From positions 1 to 60,947 of the IMG/VR virus record IMGVR_UViG_3300028908_000010: a stretch of DNA of 60,947 bases. One strand, given 5' to 3'. The DNA is from a virus. Below are positions 13,819-21,087 of this stretch, piece after piece. The notes beneath the pieces are model-generated. The model did not search any database. It worked only from the letters and a program-made list of their open reading frames with translations, and had not been told where the DNA came from. The translations under genes and the position numbers were made by a program. Positions within the stretch are counted from its first letter, which is position 1. Every line of letters begins with the position of its first letter.

Positions 13819-13847
13819 AATTTAGCAAAAAATGAAAATATTTTCAA
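13819..13847 (-). promoter_or_regulatory. terS promoter overlapped by a palindrome variant
   Basis: Minus strand TTGAAA (13842-13847), 17-base spacer, TAAATT (13819-13824), six bases before the ATG. The two-mismatch palindrome TGAAAATATTTTCA (13833-13846) covers the -35 and half of the spacer, a classic repressor position. Confidence 0.5.
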
Positions 13848-13904
13848 ATTAAAAACTTTTATTAAATGAAATCAATATTTTAGGCAATAAATGAAAATTT
13901 TTAC

Positions 13905-13933
13905 TTGACAAAAATAGCAATAAGAATTATCTT
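13905..13933 (+). promoter_or_regulatory. Rightward promoter P2
   Basis: TTGACA (13905-13910), 17-base spacer, TATCTT (13928-13933), inside the shared word TTTTTACTTGACAAAAAT. Drives the block 13962-18548. Confidence 0.75.
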
Positions 13934-13961
13934 GAGAAAAAACGAAAGGAGGATCAGAAAA

Positions 13962-14279
13962 ATGAAAAAATTAATTGATCAATTTGGAGAGCTTGACGAA
14001 CAAATCAAGGAACTTACAAAAAAGAAGAATAAAATTAAGAAAAAACTTGAAAAACTTGACCCTGGCAAGCATTTAGGGGATAAGCATTATATTATCCTCT
14101 CTGAAGAAGAAAAAGTAGAATATGATGTTATAAAAGTAGCCCATGCTCTAAAGAAGGAAACTCTCAAAGTCGTTAAGGTGATTGGAACTGAACTCAAGAA
14201 GTATATTCCTAAAACAAAGCTGGGGCAATACATTAAAAGTAGGACTACTTATAAGAAGATAAGGGTGGGGAGGATATAA
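13962..14279 (+). CDS. Helical basic protein
   Basis: 105 residues from ATG 13962 after AAAGGAGGATC; the earlier in-frame start lies within the promoter. An N-terminal coiled coil (DEQIKELTKKKNKIKKKLEK) leads into a compact C-terminal part (YIPKTKLGQYIKSRTTYKKI). The layout resembles small phage Gam-like or host-takeover proteins, but I do not recognise a family. First gene of its operon. Confidence 0.65.
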   Translation: MKKLIDQFGELDEQIKELTKKKNKIKKKLEKLDPGKHLGDKHYIILSEEEKVEYDVIKVAHALKKETLKVVKVIGTELKKYIPKTKLGQYIKSRTTYKKIRVGRI

Positions 14280-14281
14280 CC

Positions 14282-14434
14282 ATGAAGTTAAACAAAGCCA
14301 AATTCTGTTACAATTGTGATGAAATTTTTACGGAAGATACCTGTCCGTCGTGTGGTAGGGATGATAACTGGATATGGCTATCAAACTGGATAACTACTTT
14401 AACAACTAATTCATCAAAAGAAAAGGAGGTATAA
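14282..14434 (+). CDS. 50-residue zinc-ribbon protein
   Basis: ATG 14282 follows GGGGAGGATATAACC. It carries CYNCDE and CPSCGR, two knuckles 11 residues apart, then a tryptophan-rich end. Its last codons AAG GAG GTA TAA form the binding site of the next gene. Confidence 0.6.
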   Translation: MKLNKAKFCYNCDEIFTEDTCPSCGRDDNWIWLSNWITTLTTNSSKEKEV

Positions 14435-14436
14435 TC

Positions 14437-15042
14437 GTGGCAAAGAAGAAAAAAATAGAAACAAAGAAAACAGTCAAAATCAATGTAAGGGAGGAAATAA
14501 AACGCCTTCTCTATGAGATAGACGAAAAGAGATATGATCTCTATCTCAAAATCCACGAGGTAAAAAGAGACCAAAAGTATATAGAATGGGGATTTGATAA
14601 TTTTAAGGAATGGATAGAAAAAGACCTTAATCTTGAGTATAGAATTGGTCTGTGGTATGCCCAAATGGGGGAAACCATAGACAAATTCAATATTCCCAAG
14701 AGTGTTGTATTATCTGTCTCTTGGACTAAGTTCAAGGAAATTGCACAATTGGACAATTGGGAGCAGATAGAGCCTCTCCTAAAGAAAGCCACTGGTATGA
14801 CTTTTAAAGAAATTCAGGCAGAAGTAAAACAAATAAAAAGAAACATTGCTTCCAAGGAAGCTACTCTTACAACTCTTACTCTCAAATTAAAGGAAGACCA
14901 ATATGATATAGTAATGCAAGCTATAGAAAGAGCAAAAGAAGAGACTGGAACAGAGAGCATTGGGTCTGCTATTGAGTATATATGCCAAGAATACCTCATA
15001 GGAGGAGCAGAAAGTGACATCTTCAACTTTGAAGAAGAATAA
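14437..15042 (+). CDS. Putative DNA-binding protein (DUF3102-like)
   Basis: 201 residues from GTG 14437 after AAAGGAGGTATAATC. The block DQKYIEWGFDNFKEWIEKDL, then LEYRIGLWYAQMGE resembles the DUF3102/ParB-KorB-like helix-turn-helix proteins of phages and plasmids. The C-terminal region (QYDIVMQAIERAKEETGTES) could be a second, ribbon-helix-helix-like unit. It is the only protein here that I would put forward as a possible binder of the repeated palindrome, but nothing proves this. Confidence 0.5.
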   Translation: MAKKKKIETKKTVKINVREEIKRLLYEIDEKRYDLYLKIHEVKRDQKYIEWGFDNFKEWIEKDLNLEYRIGLWYAQMGETIDKFNIPKSVVLSVSWTKFKEIAQLDNWEQIEPLLKKATGMTFKEIQAEVKQIKRNIASKEATLTTLTLKLKEDQYDIVMQAIERAKEETGTESIGSAIEYICQEYLIGGAESDIFNFEEE

Positions 15043-15499
15043 TGTAGTTGTTTGTGGGGGAATATATAGCATCAGTGAGCACGAAAGCATCAGGTGGAAT
15101 CTGGGGTATAGTTCCAGATCTCCACATAGGTTAATCGAAGAGTTAAAAAATAAAGTCCCCATCCATCAAGTAGCTATCTTTTATATGCCTAAAGAGTGGT
15201 TACAGCATATTTCCTCTTCAGAGAGACATCCTTATATCAAACTCTATCTATCAAGATTTGAAGTTCCTGAATATACAACCATGGTGGTTCGCATCCTGAG
15301 ACATAAGTTTGGGAAACCTGTAAGAGGAGGGGTAATAACTTTCCAGGCAAATAAGGAAGGAGAATATATAAAAATTAAACATAAAGTCGCAACTGAGTTT
15401 GAAGTGATAAGTAAGACCGTTGGACAGGTGTTAAAGGTAGGGAAAGAAACCAGAGATGTTGAGATAATGAGACAGAAAAGGAGGAAAATATGGTGGTAG
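15014..15499 (+). CDS. Hypothetical protein ending in WW
   Basis: 161 residues from GTG 15014 after AGGAGGAGCAGAAA, overlapping the previous gene by 29 bases. Contains GGIYSISEHESIRWNLGYSS. It ends RRKIWW with TGG TGG TAG; the same bases serve as ATGGTGGTA start of the next gene. No family recognised. Confidence 0.6.
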   Translation: MTSSTLKKNNVVVCGGIYSISEHESIRWNLGYSSRSPHRLIEELKNKVPIHQVAIFYMPKEWLQHISSSERHPYIKLYLSRFEVPEYTTMVVRILRHKFGKPVRGGVITFQANKEGEYIKIKHKVATEFEVISKTVGQVLKVGKETRDVEIMRQKRRKIWW

Positions 15500-15927
15500 A
15501 GGTATGGATAGGAGAATATAAGGAAAAGAATTTTCCTATGTATTACTCATGCCAGAATACTTTGTATGCAGGAGAGTCATTTCGAGGGGAAGAATTGATA
15601 TGGGATAAGTATAATTTTATAGAATTCAAATATCTTCCAGCAAAGAAAGTTGATAAGTTTTCCAATGAATACTATAATCTCGAAAAATATGAAGTAACTG
15701 TAAAAGAATACTCCTGTATTATGATAGAATTTACATGGTATTTCCATTGGAAACGCAGTAAGAAAGAGTGGAGCAAAGAACGCTGGGTATTTCATGTAGC
15801 AGAAGAATATGATAGAAAGGAAGTAAAACATAGACTCTTAAAATCTTTCAAGATAATTGGAAATCTTGGCACTATGCTGATGGATGGAGCAGGTAAGGAA
15901 ACATTGAGGGGAAGAGTATGGTGGTAA
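15490..15927 (+). CDS. Hypothetical protein, tandem paralogue 1
   Basis: 145 residues starting MVV in the overlap with the previous WW stop. It shares LYxGESFxG and a (F/I)E(F/M)(K/R)YLP segment with the next gene, suggesting an old tandem duplication. Aromatic and basic. It ends GRVWW, again overlapping the next start. Confidence 0.6.
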   Translation: MVVEVWIGEYKEKNFPMYYSCQNTLYAGESFRGEELIWDKYNFIEFKYLPAKKVDKFSNEYYNLEKYEVTVKEYSCIMIEFTWYFHWKRSKKEWSKERWVFHVAEEYDRKEVKHRLLKSFKIIGNLGTMLMDGAGKETLRGRVWW

Positions 15928-16433
15928 AATCCAAACTTATAACCTCAATGAATGACTATAGCATAATAAAAGGAAAACTGGAATATTATTTTGAGGAAGT
16001 TAAATCCCGTTTTCTGCGGATAGTAGCTTTAATTGATGATTATGAACTGCCAGAAATGTTAGAGTTACCCAATTCAGTAAATGTTCTTCCGAGAGGATAC
16101 TTCTTATATAAAGGGGAAAGTTTCGGAGGGTATACACATATAATGAAAGGGGGGTTTTGTGAAATACACTATACAAATTTTGAAATGAGGTATCTCCCTT
16201 ATAGGAATTTGACTTTATCTGTATACCAATACCGTAGCTCCAAGGGCAATGAGAGGTTGTTATTACACACTCCACAAATAAGAATAGGAATACGCACTAT
16301 TCCTTCAGCAAGGACTAAAATGAAGTTGAAATATAGTAGAAGTGAACTTCAGGGGGATTTTGCAGTAGTAGATTATATAGATAGCAAAGATTTTTGCTAT
16401 TACCCTTATACAACTAAAAAAATCTGGTGGTAG
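15918..16433 (+). CDS. Hypothetical protein, tandem paralogue 2
   Basis: 171 residues starting MVV. LYKGESFGG and FEMRYLP match the preceding gene at a similar spacing. It ends KKIWW. The fourth of the WW-ending genes in this genome. No family recognised. Confidence 0.6.
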   Translation: MVVKSKLITSMNDYSIIKGKLEYYFEEVKSRFLRIVALIDDYELPEMLELPNSVNVLPRGYFLYKGESFGGYTHIMKGGFCEIHYTNFEMRYLPYRNLTLSVYQYRSSKGNERLLLHTPQIRIGIRTIPSARTKMKLKYSRSELQGDFAVVDYIDSKDFCYYPYTTKKIWW

Positions 16434-16443
16434 GAGGTATGTT

Positions 16444-16704
16444 ATGAGTAGATACATTAGGTTAAAAATGCAGGTTAACAAAGAGAGGTTTTTAAATTGT
16501 GCCCAGAGATTGGGATATTCCACTATAGAAAATCGTGTGACTGGAAATGGGTTGTATAGACCTATTGAGGTGCATGATAATGGGTATTTATCTTATGATG
16601 ACATGAATGTAAAGCAGGTAGCAGAGATCATGGGAGAATACGTAGCTGACACCTATGGAGGGAGGGTAGAAAAGGTAAATGACGAAATATTTGTGTATGT
16701 ATAG
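16444..16704 (+). CDS. DUF1257/Ycf35-like small protein (tentative)
   Basis: 86 residues, shorter than the usual 110-130 of the family. The start YIRLKMQVNKERFLNCAQRLGY fits the DUF1257 N-terminus (residues that bring a conserved LGY), and the C-terminal part ends in a strand FVYV. The main support is context: it is followed by a DUF2997 protein and a Ycf46-like AAA ATPase, the same set found together in other genomes. AGGAGGTATGTT precedes the start. Confidence 0.5.
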   Translation: MSRYIRLKMQVNKERFLNCAQRLGYSTIENRVTGNGLYRPIEVHDNGYLSYDDMNVKQVAEIMGEYVADTYGGRVEKVNDEIFVYV

Positions 16705-16713
16705 GAGGAAATT

Positions 16714-17013
16714 ATGGAACAATTAAAATTATTTGAGGAGGTGTGGTATGCCAATAATAAAGATCAAAGTAAACAAAGACGGAACGATCGAGTTGAAGGG
16801 AGAAGGGTTTTATGGGAACGAGTGTCTTCAACCAATGGGAGATCTGGCAAAGGATCTGGGAGTGACATTGGAAGAGAAGCCTCTGGAAGGGGAGGAGATT
16901 GTCCATATATCATCATAAAAGTGGAAGGGGATATTCTCAGGGTAGTTCTTGAGGACTGTCCTGAATGCCCCTTTAAACAATGTAAAAATTGTGAAAAAGG
17001 ACATTGTGGTTAG
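16714..17013 (+). CDS. Overlapping frame with Cys-rich C-terminus
   Basis: 99 residues from ATG 16714 after AGGAGGAAATT. It runs through the whole DUF2997 gene in another frame; that middle part is low in complexity and may be a by-product. The end, CPECPFKQCKNCEKGHC, is a plausible metal-binding cysteine cluster and may also be made alone from GTG 16921 (30 residues). It may be an iron-sulfur or zinc partner of the AAA ATPase. Real product uncertain. Confidence 0.4.
   Translation: MEQLKLFEEVWYANNKDQSKQRRNDRVEGRRVLWERVSSTNGRSGKGSGSDIGREASGRGGDCPYIIIKVEGDILRVVLEDCPECPFKQCKNCEKGHCG
16748..16918 (+). CDS. DUF2997 protein
   Basis: 56 residues from ATG 16748 after GAGGAGGTGTGGT. The pattern IIKIKVNKDGTIELKGEGF, then GNECLQPMGDLAKDLG matches DUF2997 (strands, EGFxGxxC, helix ending LG). 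Known members sit beside DUF1257 and Ycf46-type AAA ATPases; the biochemical role is unknown to me. Here it lies directly between the two and within another open frame. Confidence 0.75.
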   Translation: MPIIKIKVNKDGTIELKGEGFYGNECLQPMGDLAKDLGVTLEEKPLEGEEIVHISS

Positions 17014-17027
17014 AAAGGAGGAGAAAA

Positions 17028-18548
17028 ATGTTAGAATTACTTATAAGAAGTCAATGTAATGTTATAGTATTGAATACTATTGAGACTGATCGGGCATTTA
17101 GATATGTCTCTGATCAGGTAAATATTTTAAACCAGAAATTGTCAGAGATGCAGGTAAAGCCAGAAGGGTTGGAAGATGGATATGAAGTATTAGTGTGGAA
17201 TCCTATAGATGGGATAGGAGGGGGACAATATTCTAACTACATAGATATACTCAGATCAGTATTGGATGCCCCTCGCCCGACTGTTTATTTTCTATCCAAT
17301 TACCACTTCTTTATAAGGGAGCAGTTTAATCTACCTGCTATATTACATTACATTAAAGAAATATCCAAACAAGAACGATTTGTCCATGTGGTTCTACAGG
17401 GAGAATTTAATCTTCCAGCAGAGATAGCTCAATACTGCCAAATGATTGATATTCCTCTTCCTTCTAAGGAGGAAATCTTTGAAATTCTTTCCAATATAAA
17501 TGAAGCGGAGGGATTCAATATTAAAAAATCGTCATTGCAGAGATCTGCTGAATACCTTAGTGGGCTCACCCAATCAGAAGTTGAAATGATATTCAGAACT
17601 GCAATTGCTCAGAAGAAAGGAAAGGTTGACCCAGACCTGCTTCAAAAGTTAAAGGCTGAAAAAGTAAAGAAAGAAGGGCTAATTGAATATATTGCTCCCA
17701 ATGAGACTATGAATGATCTTGGAGGATTAGGTAACTTGAGAGAATGGGCATTAATGGTTGCAAAGGTGTTTACACATAGGGAGGAAGCGATTAGGAAGAA
17801 AGTTCCTGTTCCTAAAGGAATGCTCCTTGCAGGAGTCCCAGGAACAGGTAAGACTCTCTCCTGTAAGATAATAGCTAACCTGTTCAAAGTGCCCTTGCTT
17901 AGAGTTGATATTGGAAAACTGTTTGCCAGCAGGCTTGGAGAAACAGAATCCAATACACGTAAAGTCTTAAAAGAGATAGAAGCCCAAGCTCCTGCTGTTG
18001 TCATGATAGATGAAGCTGAAAAAGCATTCAGTGGGTTGGGATCTTCTGATATGACTGATGCTGGAACTACTGCAAGAGTAATTTCTTCGTTTCTCTACTT
18101 CATGCAGGAAAATAATGCTCCATTATTCTTTGCTTTCACTGTGAATAATGTTCTTGCCCTTCCTCCAGAACTTGAGAGGAGAGGAAGAATAGATGAATTA
18201 TGGTTTGTGGATCTTCCCTCGCAACAAGAAAGAATGGAGATTATTAAGGTTCATCTAAAGAAACTGGGGCTGGATGTGAAAACATTTTCACTACAAAAGA
18301 TAATAGAAAAGACAAAATCCTTTACTGGGGCAGAAATTGAAACAATAATTAAACAGGCAAAATTAAAAGCTTTCTATGAAGACAGAAAGACAAACACTAA
18401 AGACATTTGTGAGATGGCCGAAAAGACTGTTCCTCTTGCTGTTAGCAGGAGGGAAGAAATAGAAGCTATTAGAGAGTGGGGGAAAACCAGAGCAAGATTA
18501 GCAAACAGTGTAATAAAACAGGAATTTGTAAAAAGAACAATATTTTAA
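17028..18548 (+). CDS. Ycf46-like AAA ATPase
   Basis: 506 residues from ATG 17028 after AAAGGAGGAG. The N-terminal domain begins LLIRSQCNVIVLNTIETDRA and has VWNPIDGIG, as in Ycf46 proteins. The AAA domain has Walker A GVPGTGKT (269-276), Walker B VVMIDEAEKAF near 325-335, and arginine-finger region PPELERRGRIDE; a C-terminal lid follows (FTGAEIETIIKQA). No protease or membrane part, so it is not FtsH. It probably remodels a protein complex, perhaps with the two small partners upstream. Contains a one-mismatch palindrome at 18277. Confidence 0.85.
   Translation: MLELLIRSQCNVIVLNTIETDRAFRYVSDQVNILNQKLSEMQVKPEGLEDGYEVLVWNPIDGIGGGQYSNYIDILRSVLDAPRPTVYFLSNYHFFIREQFNLPAILHYIKEISKQERFVHVVLQGEFNLPAEIAQYCQMIDIPLPSKEEIFEILSNINEAEGFNIKKSSLQRSAEYLSGLTQSEVEMIFRTAIAQKKGKVDPDLLQKLKAEKVKKEGLIEYIAPNETMNDLGGLGNLREWALMVAKVFTHREEAIRKKVPVPKGMLLAGVPGTGKTLSCKIIANLFKVPLLRVDIGKLFASRLGETESNTRKVLKEIEAQAPAVVMIDEAEKAFSGLGSSDMTDAGTTARVISSFLYFMQENNAPLFFAFTVNNVLALPPELERRGRIDELWFVDLPSQQERMEIIKVHLKKLGLDVKTFSLQKIIEKTKSFTGAEIETIIKQAKLKAFYEDRKTNTKDICEMAEKTVPLAVSRREEIEAIREWGKTRARLANSVIKQEFVKRTIF
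18277..18290. promoter_or_regulatory. Palindrome near-copy (TGAAAACATTTTCA)
   Basis: One central change, with G and C flanks kept. Inside the AAA gene in the frame reading VKTFS. Confidence 0.55.
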
Positions 18549-18613
18549 CTTGACTTCTTTTATAATCCTTCCTATATTTAAGTATACTCATCCTACTTAT
18601 GATCCTCCTTTCT

Positions 18614-18633
18614 AAGCCCCCAAATGGGGGCTT
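18614..18633. terminator. Bidirectional hairpin between converging genes
   Basis: AAGCCCCC, loop AAAT, GGGGGCTT: an eight-pair stem lying between the AAA gene (stop 18548) and the converging small gene (stop 18635). Downstream T content is modest on both sides. Confidence 0.6.
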
Positions 18634-18634
18634 C

Positions 18635-18838
18635 CTACCTTCTTGTTCTTGCTATACCTAATCTCATTTCTTGACCCACTGGACAAGTTTTTAACTCTTC
18701 TACAGATATTCCTTTTGTAACTTTTGCTAAGCATTTTTTATAAGATTTCCTATAAAAAATACAATAGTCCTTGACAACTGGGCAGATTCCAAAAAATATA
18801 TCAAACTCTTTGCTTTTGTAGGGTTCAGTAACTGTCAT
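18635..18838 (-). CDS. Small Cys-containing protein, probably leaderless
   Basis: 67 residues with cysteines at 19, 26, 36 and 52, a possible metal site. No ribosome binding site precedes the ATG, but a TTGACT-N17-TAGATA promoter ends seven bases before it, so the message should begin at the start codon. A lone leftward gene between two rightward operons. No family recognised. Confidence 0.55.
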   Translation of the reverse strand: MTVTEPYKSKEFDIFFGICPVVKDYCIFYRKSYKKCLAKVTKGISVEELKTCPVGQEMRLGIARTRR

Positions 18839-18844
18839 ATTAAT

Positions 18845-18873
18845 TATCTATTTGATTTTACTTGAAAAGTCAA
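18845..18873 (-). promoter_or_regulatory. Leftward promoter of a leaderless gene
   Basis: Minus strand TTGACT (18868-18873), 17-base spacer, TAGATA (18845-18850). It is back to back with P3; the -35 boxes are 17 bases apart. Confidence 0.55.
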
Positions 18874-18890
18874 GAATTTAAAATTTTTAC

Positions 18891-18919
18891 TTGACAAAAA
18901 TGACAAGCATGATTATTAT
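18891..18919 (+). promoter_or_regulatory. Rightward promoter P3 (replication operon)
   Basis: TTGACA (18891-18896), 17-base spacer, TATTAT (18914-18919), inside TTTTTACTTGACAAAAAT. Drives the replication genes. Confidence 0.8.
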
Positions 18920-18939
18920 TGTCAAAAAAGGAGGATAAA

Positions 18940-19278
18940 GTGAAGCTAATAAATCTTGAAAAATATACAACACAATCTCTCAAAAAGATGTATCAGGCAG
19001 GGAAATGGAAAGAAAAAGATTTAATTAAATATTGGATATTTTCCCATAAGGAAATAGGGTTACCTACCGATTTAATTCCAATGACATGGAAAGTAAGAAC
19101 AGTTCTTAGAAAGTTTCTGACTGAAGTAGCCACTTCTGACCTTCCAGATGTAATTGACTTTGCTGTAGACAATCTTGATGAACTTATAGGAAGCATAGAA
19201 TTTTTCAATGGAAGCCTTATTAGCTTTTGTTATAATTATGGAAGAATATACAGGAAATATAAGAGCCATGCAGAGTAA
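18940..19278 (+). CDS. Hypothetical protein, first of the replication operon
   Basis: 112 residues from GTG 18940 after AAAAGGAGGATAAA; the frame is open from a TTG upstream that overlaps the promoter. Helical; contains DLPDVIDFAVDNLDELIGSI. No family recognised. Position just before the helicase suggests a helicase loader or accessory factor, without motif support. Confidence 0.65.
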   Translation: MKLINLEKYTTQSLKKMYQAGKWKEKDLIKYWIFSHKEIGLPTDLIPMTWKVRTVLRKFLTEVATSDLPDVIDFAVDNLDELIGSIEFFNGSLISFCYNYGRIYRKYKSHAE

Positions 19279-19759
19279 ACAAGCCATATTCCTTGTAATG
19301 AAAAAACACAATGTAAAAGTTGTGTCCCCCTTTCAGTATGACTTTAAAAAAGAGACACTCCATGCAGTGTCAATATCTCCATTTGTGGTTGTATTAGGAC
19401 ATAAATCAGACAAGAAAGACAGTATAGTAAGCTATGCAGTAGCCTCGAAGTTGCTAAAGATATATCGTTATGGTAACTTAAAAATAGAATCTCTTTCTGT
19501 TTATCCTGATATGGGGGGGGCTATAGTTCTGGTGGACACAAGCATAGCCGATGTAAAAGGAAAACATGTTTTGTTTATGCTACATAGCAATAAGCAGATA
19601 ATACTTGATATAAATAGTGAATTTGAACTCAAAGAATTGTTTGGTAAAAACACCGAACATATACTAAAGAAAGGAGTGAGGATAGATGTCGGTGGGGATC
19701 AGACTGCTAAGTGCAGTCGTAAGAGACAGGTCTCTCCAACAGTTTCATTTGCTGGATAG
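19268..19759 (+). CDS. Hypothetical protein before the helicase
   Basis: About 163 residues if started at ATG 19268; ATG codons at 19208 and 19238 are also in frame and none has a strong site. Beta-rich middle (SPFVVVLGHKSDKK, GGAIVLVDTSIADVKGKHV). It overlaps the start of the helicase gene by 74 bases. No family recognised. Confidence 0.55.
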   Translation: MQSKQAIFLVMKKHNVKVVSPFQYDFKKETLHAVSISPFVVVLGHKSDKKDSIVSYAVASKLLKIYRYGNLKIESLSVYPDMGGAIVLVDTSIADVKGKHVLFMLHSNKQIILDINSEFELKELFGKNTEHILKKGVRIDVGGDQTAKCSRKRQVSPTVSFAG

Positions 19760-20882
19760 AGATCTATTTATAGACTATGAAAAAGAATATTATGACATTA
19801 TAAAGAGATATGTTGAGCAATATAAATCTCTACCATCCCTCAGCACTCTTACGGATATATGGGACGAAGAAGAGATACCTGTTCCAGATGCCCCAACAGA
19901 TCTGCTGTTTCAGAGATGTGTAGAACGTAAATTAAAAGAGGATCTCTTACGCCTTTCCAATGAAATTGAGGACAGCCTCCGCAAACATGAAGTAGATGCT
20001 GTAATTTCTAAAATGGACAGACTCGTTAAGTCTTATAAATCCTTGAATAAGGGAGATGATGGAGTAAGGACGTTTAAAGACCTAACACATACAGTTCTTG
20101 ATTATATTCAAAAGAAAAGAAGTAGAATAGACACAACAATTGGCATCCCCACTGGATGGAAAACACTCGACTTCCTTACAAATGGGTATCAAGCAGAGGA
20201 TTTAAATCTAATTGTGGCTCGCCCCAAAATGGGGAAGTCTATAACAATGGCTTATTCTGCTCTAAAAATAGCTCAGGCTGGGTATCTCTGTATGTTAGTT
20301 TCAATGGAAATGAATATAAAACAACAAGCCAAGAGATTGGTAGCTCTACATTCCAGACTTAATTACAATGCTCTGCATAGAGGAGAAATAAGCTCTTTTG
20401 CAGAGAGAGAAATTGCATCCCTATTGGATGAAGAAATGCCTTTCCTGTATGTAGAAGGAAGATTTAATAAAACAATAGACGATATATCTGCTCTCGTAGA
20501 TAAATATAATCCTGACATTGTGTTTATAGATGGTGGTTATCTAATCAAGATGCAGAGACGGTATCGTAGTTTGTGGGAGAATGCTACTGTCCTTGCCAAC
20601 GATTTGAAAGACCTCGCCATGTCTTATTCCAAACCGTTTGTTGTATCCTTTCAGTTTAACAGGTCTGCATCAAGGGAAAAAGGAGGAAATCTTGAAACTA
20701 TCCAGTTAACTGACGCCTTGAGTCAATTAGTGTCTGTAGGAATATCTCTACATGGGGAAGATACTTCTCCCTACAAAATAATGACAGTCTTTGCCAATAG
20801 GGAGGGTATTACACAATCTTTTGAAATAAATTGGGATTGGGAGAGGATGAACTTTGATGAAATTGACGAAGGAACAGCATAG
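19686..20882 (+). CDS. DnaB-like replicative helicase
   Basis: 398 residues after AAAGGAGTGAGGATAG. An N-terminal helical domain is followed by the RecA-type core, GIPTGWKTLDFLTNGY and Walker A ARPKMGKS near 176-185, LCMLVSMEMN, then DIVFIDGGYLIKM (Walker B) and SFQFNRSA. This is the SF4 pattern of DnaB and T7 gp4. It should unwind the phage fork as a hexamer and work with the CHC2/TOPRIM primase two genes downstream. Confidence 0.9.
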   Translation: MSVGIRLLSAVVRDRSLQQFHLLDRDLFIDYEKEYYDIIKRYVEQYKSLPSLSTLTDIWDEEEIPVPDAPTDLLFQRCVERKLKEDLLRLSNEIEDSLRKHEVDAVISKMDRLVKSYKSLNKGDDGVRTFKDLTHTVLDYIQKKRSRIDTTIGIPTGWKTLDFLTNGYQAEDLNLIVARPKMGKSITMAYSALKIAQAGYLCMLVSMEMNIKQQAKRLVALHSRLNYNALHRGEISSFAEREIASLLDEEMPFLYVEGRFNKTIDDISALVDKYNPDIVFIDGGYLIKMQRRYRSLWENATVLANDLKDLAMSYSKPFVVSFQFNRSASREKGGNLETIQLTDALSQLVSVGISLHGEDTSPYKIMTVFANREGITQSFEINWDWERMNFDEIDEGTA

Positions 20883-21087
20883 GTATATAAGAACCTTTAT
20901 TCTGTATTTAGGAGAAGAAGCCCTAAATTGGAGTCCTTATGTCATGGAAATGATGTTAGTGATGGCTCTTGTAGGAGAGCCAGAAAAATGTATGACAGAA
21001 AAAGAACAGGAACTATATAGGAGGTATCTAAACAAATGGCATATCAGCAAGGAGGAAATTACATGGGGAAGACTTATAGAGACATAA
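20857..21087 (+). CDS. Hypothetical small protein between helicase and primase
   Basis: 76 residues from ATG 20857, ten bases after GAGAGGA. Helical, with EEALNWSPYVMEMMLVMALVG. Overlaps the helicase end by 26 bases and the primase start by 25, so translation is probably coupled. No family recognised. Confidence 0.6.
   Translation: MKLTKEQHRYIRTFILYLGEEALNWSPYVMEMMLVMALVGEPEKCMTEKEQELYRRYLNKWHISKEEITWGRLIET

Noticed and set aside
17028-18548. AAA protein as FtsH-type protease
   Set aside because: No HExxH and no membrane span; the N-terminal domain fits Ycf46.
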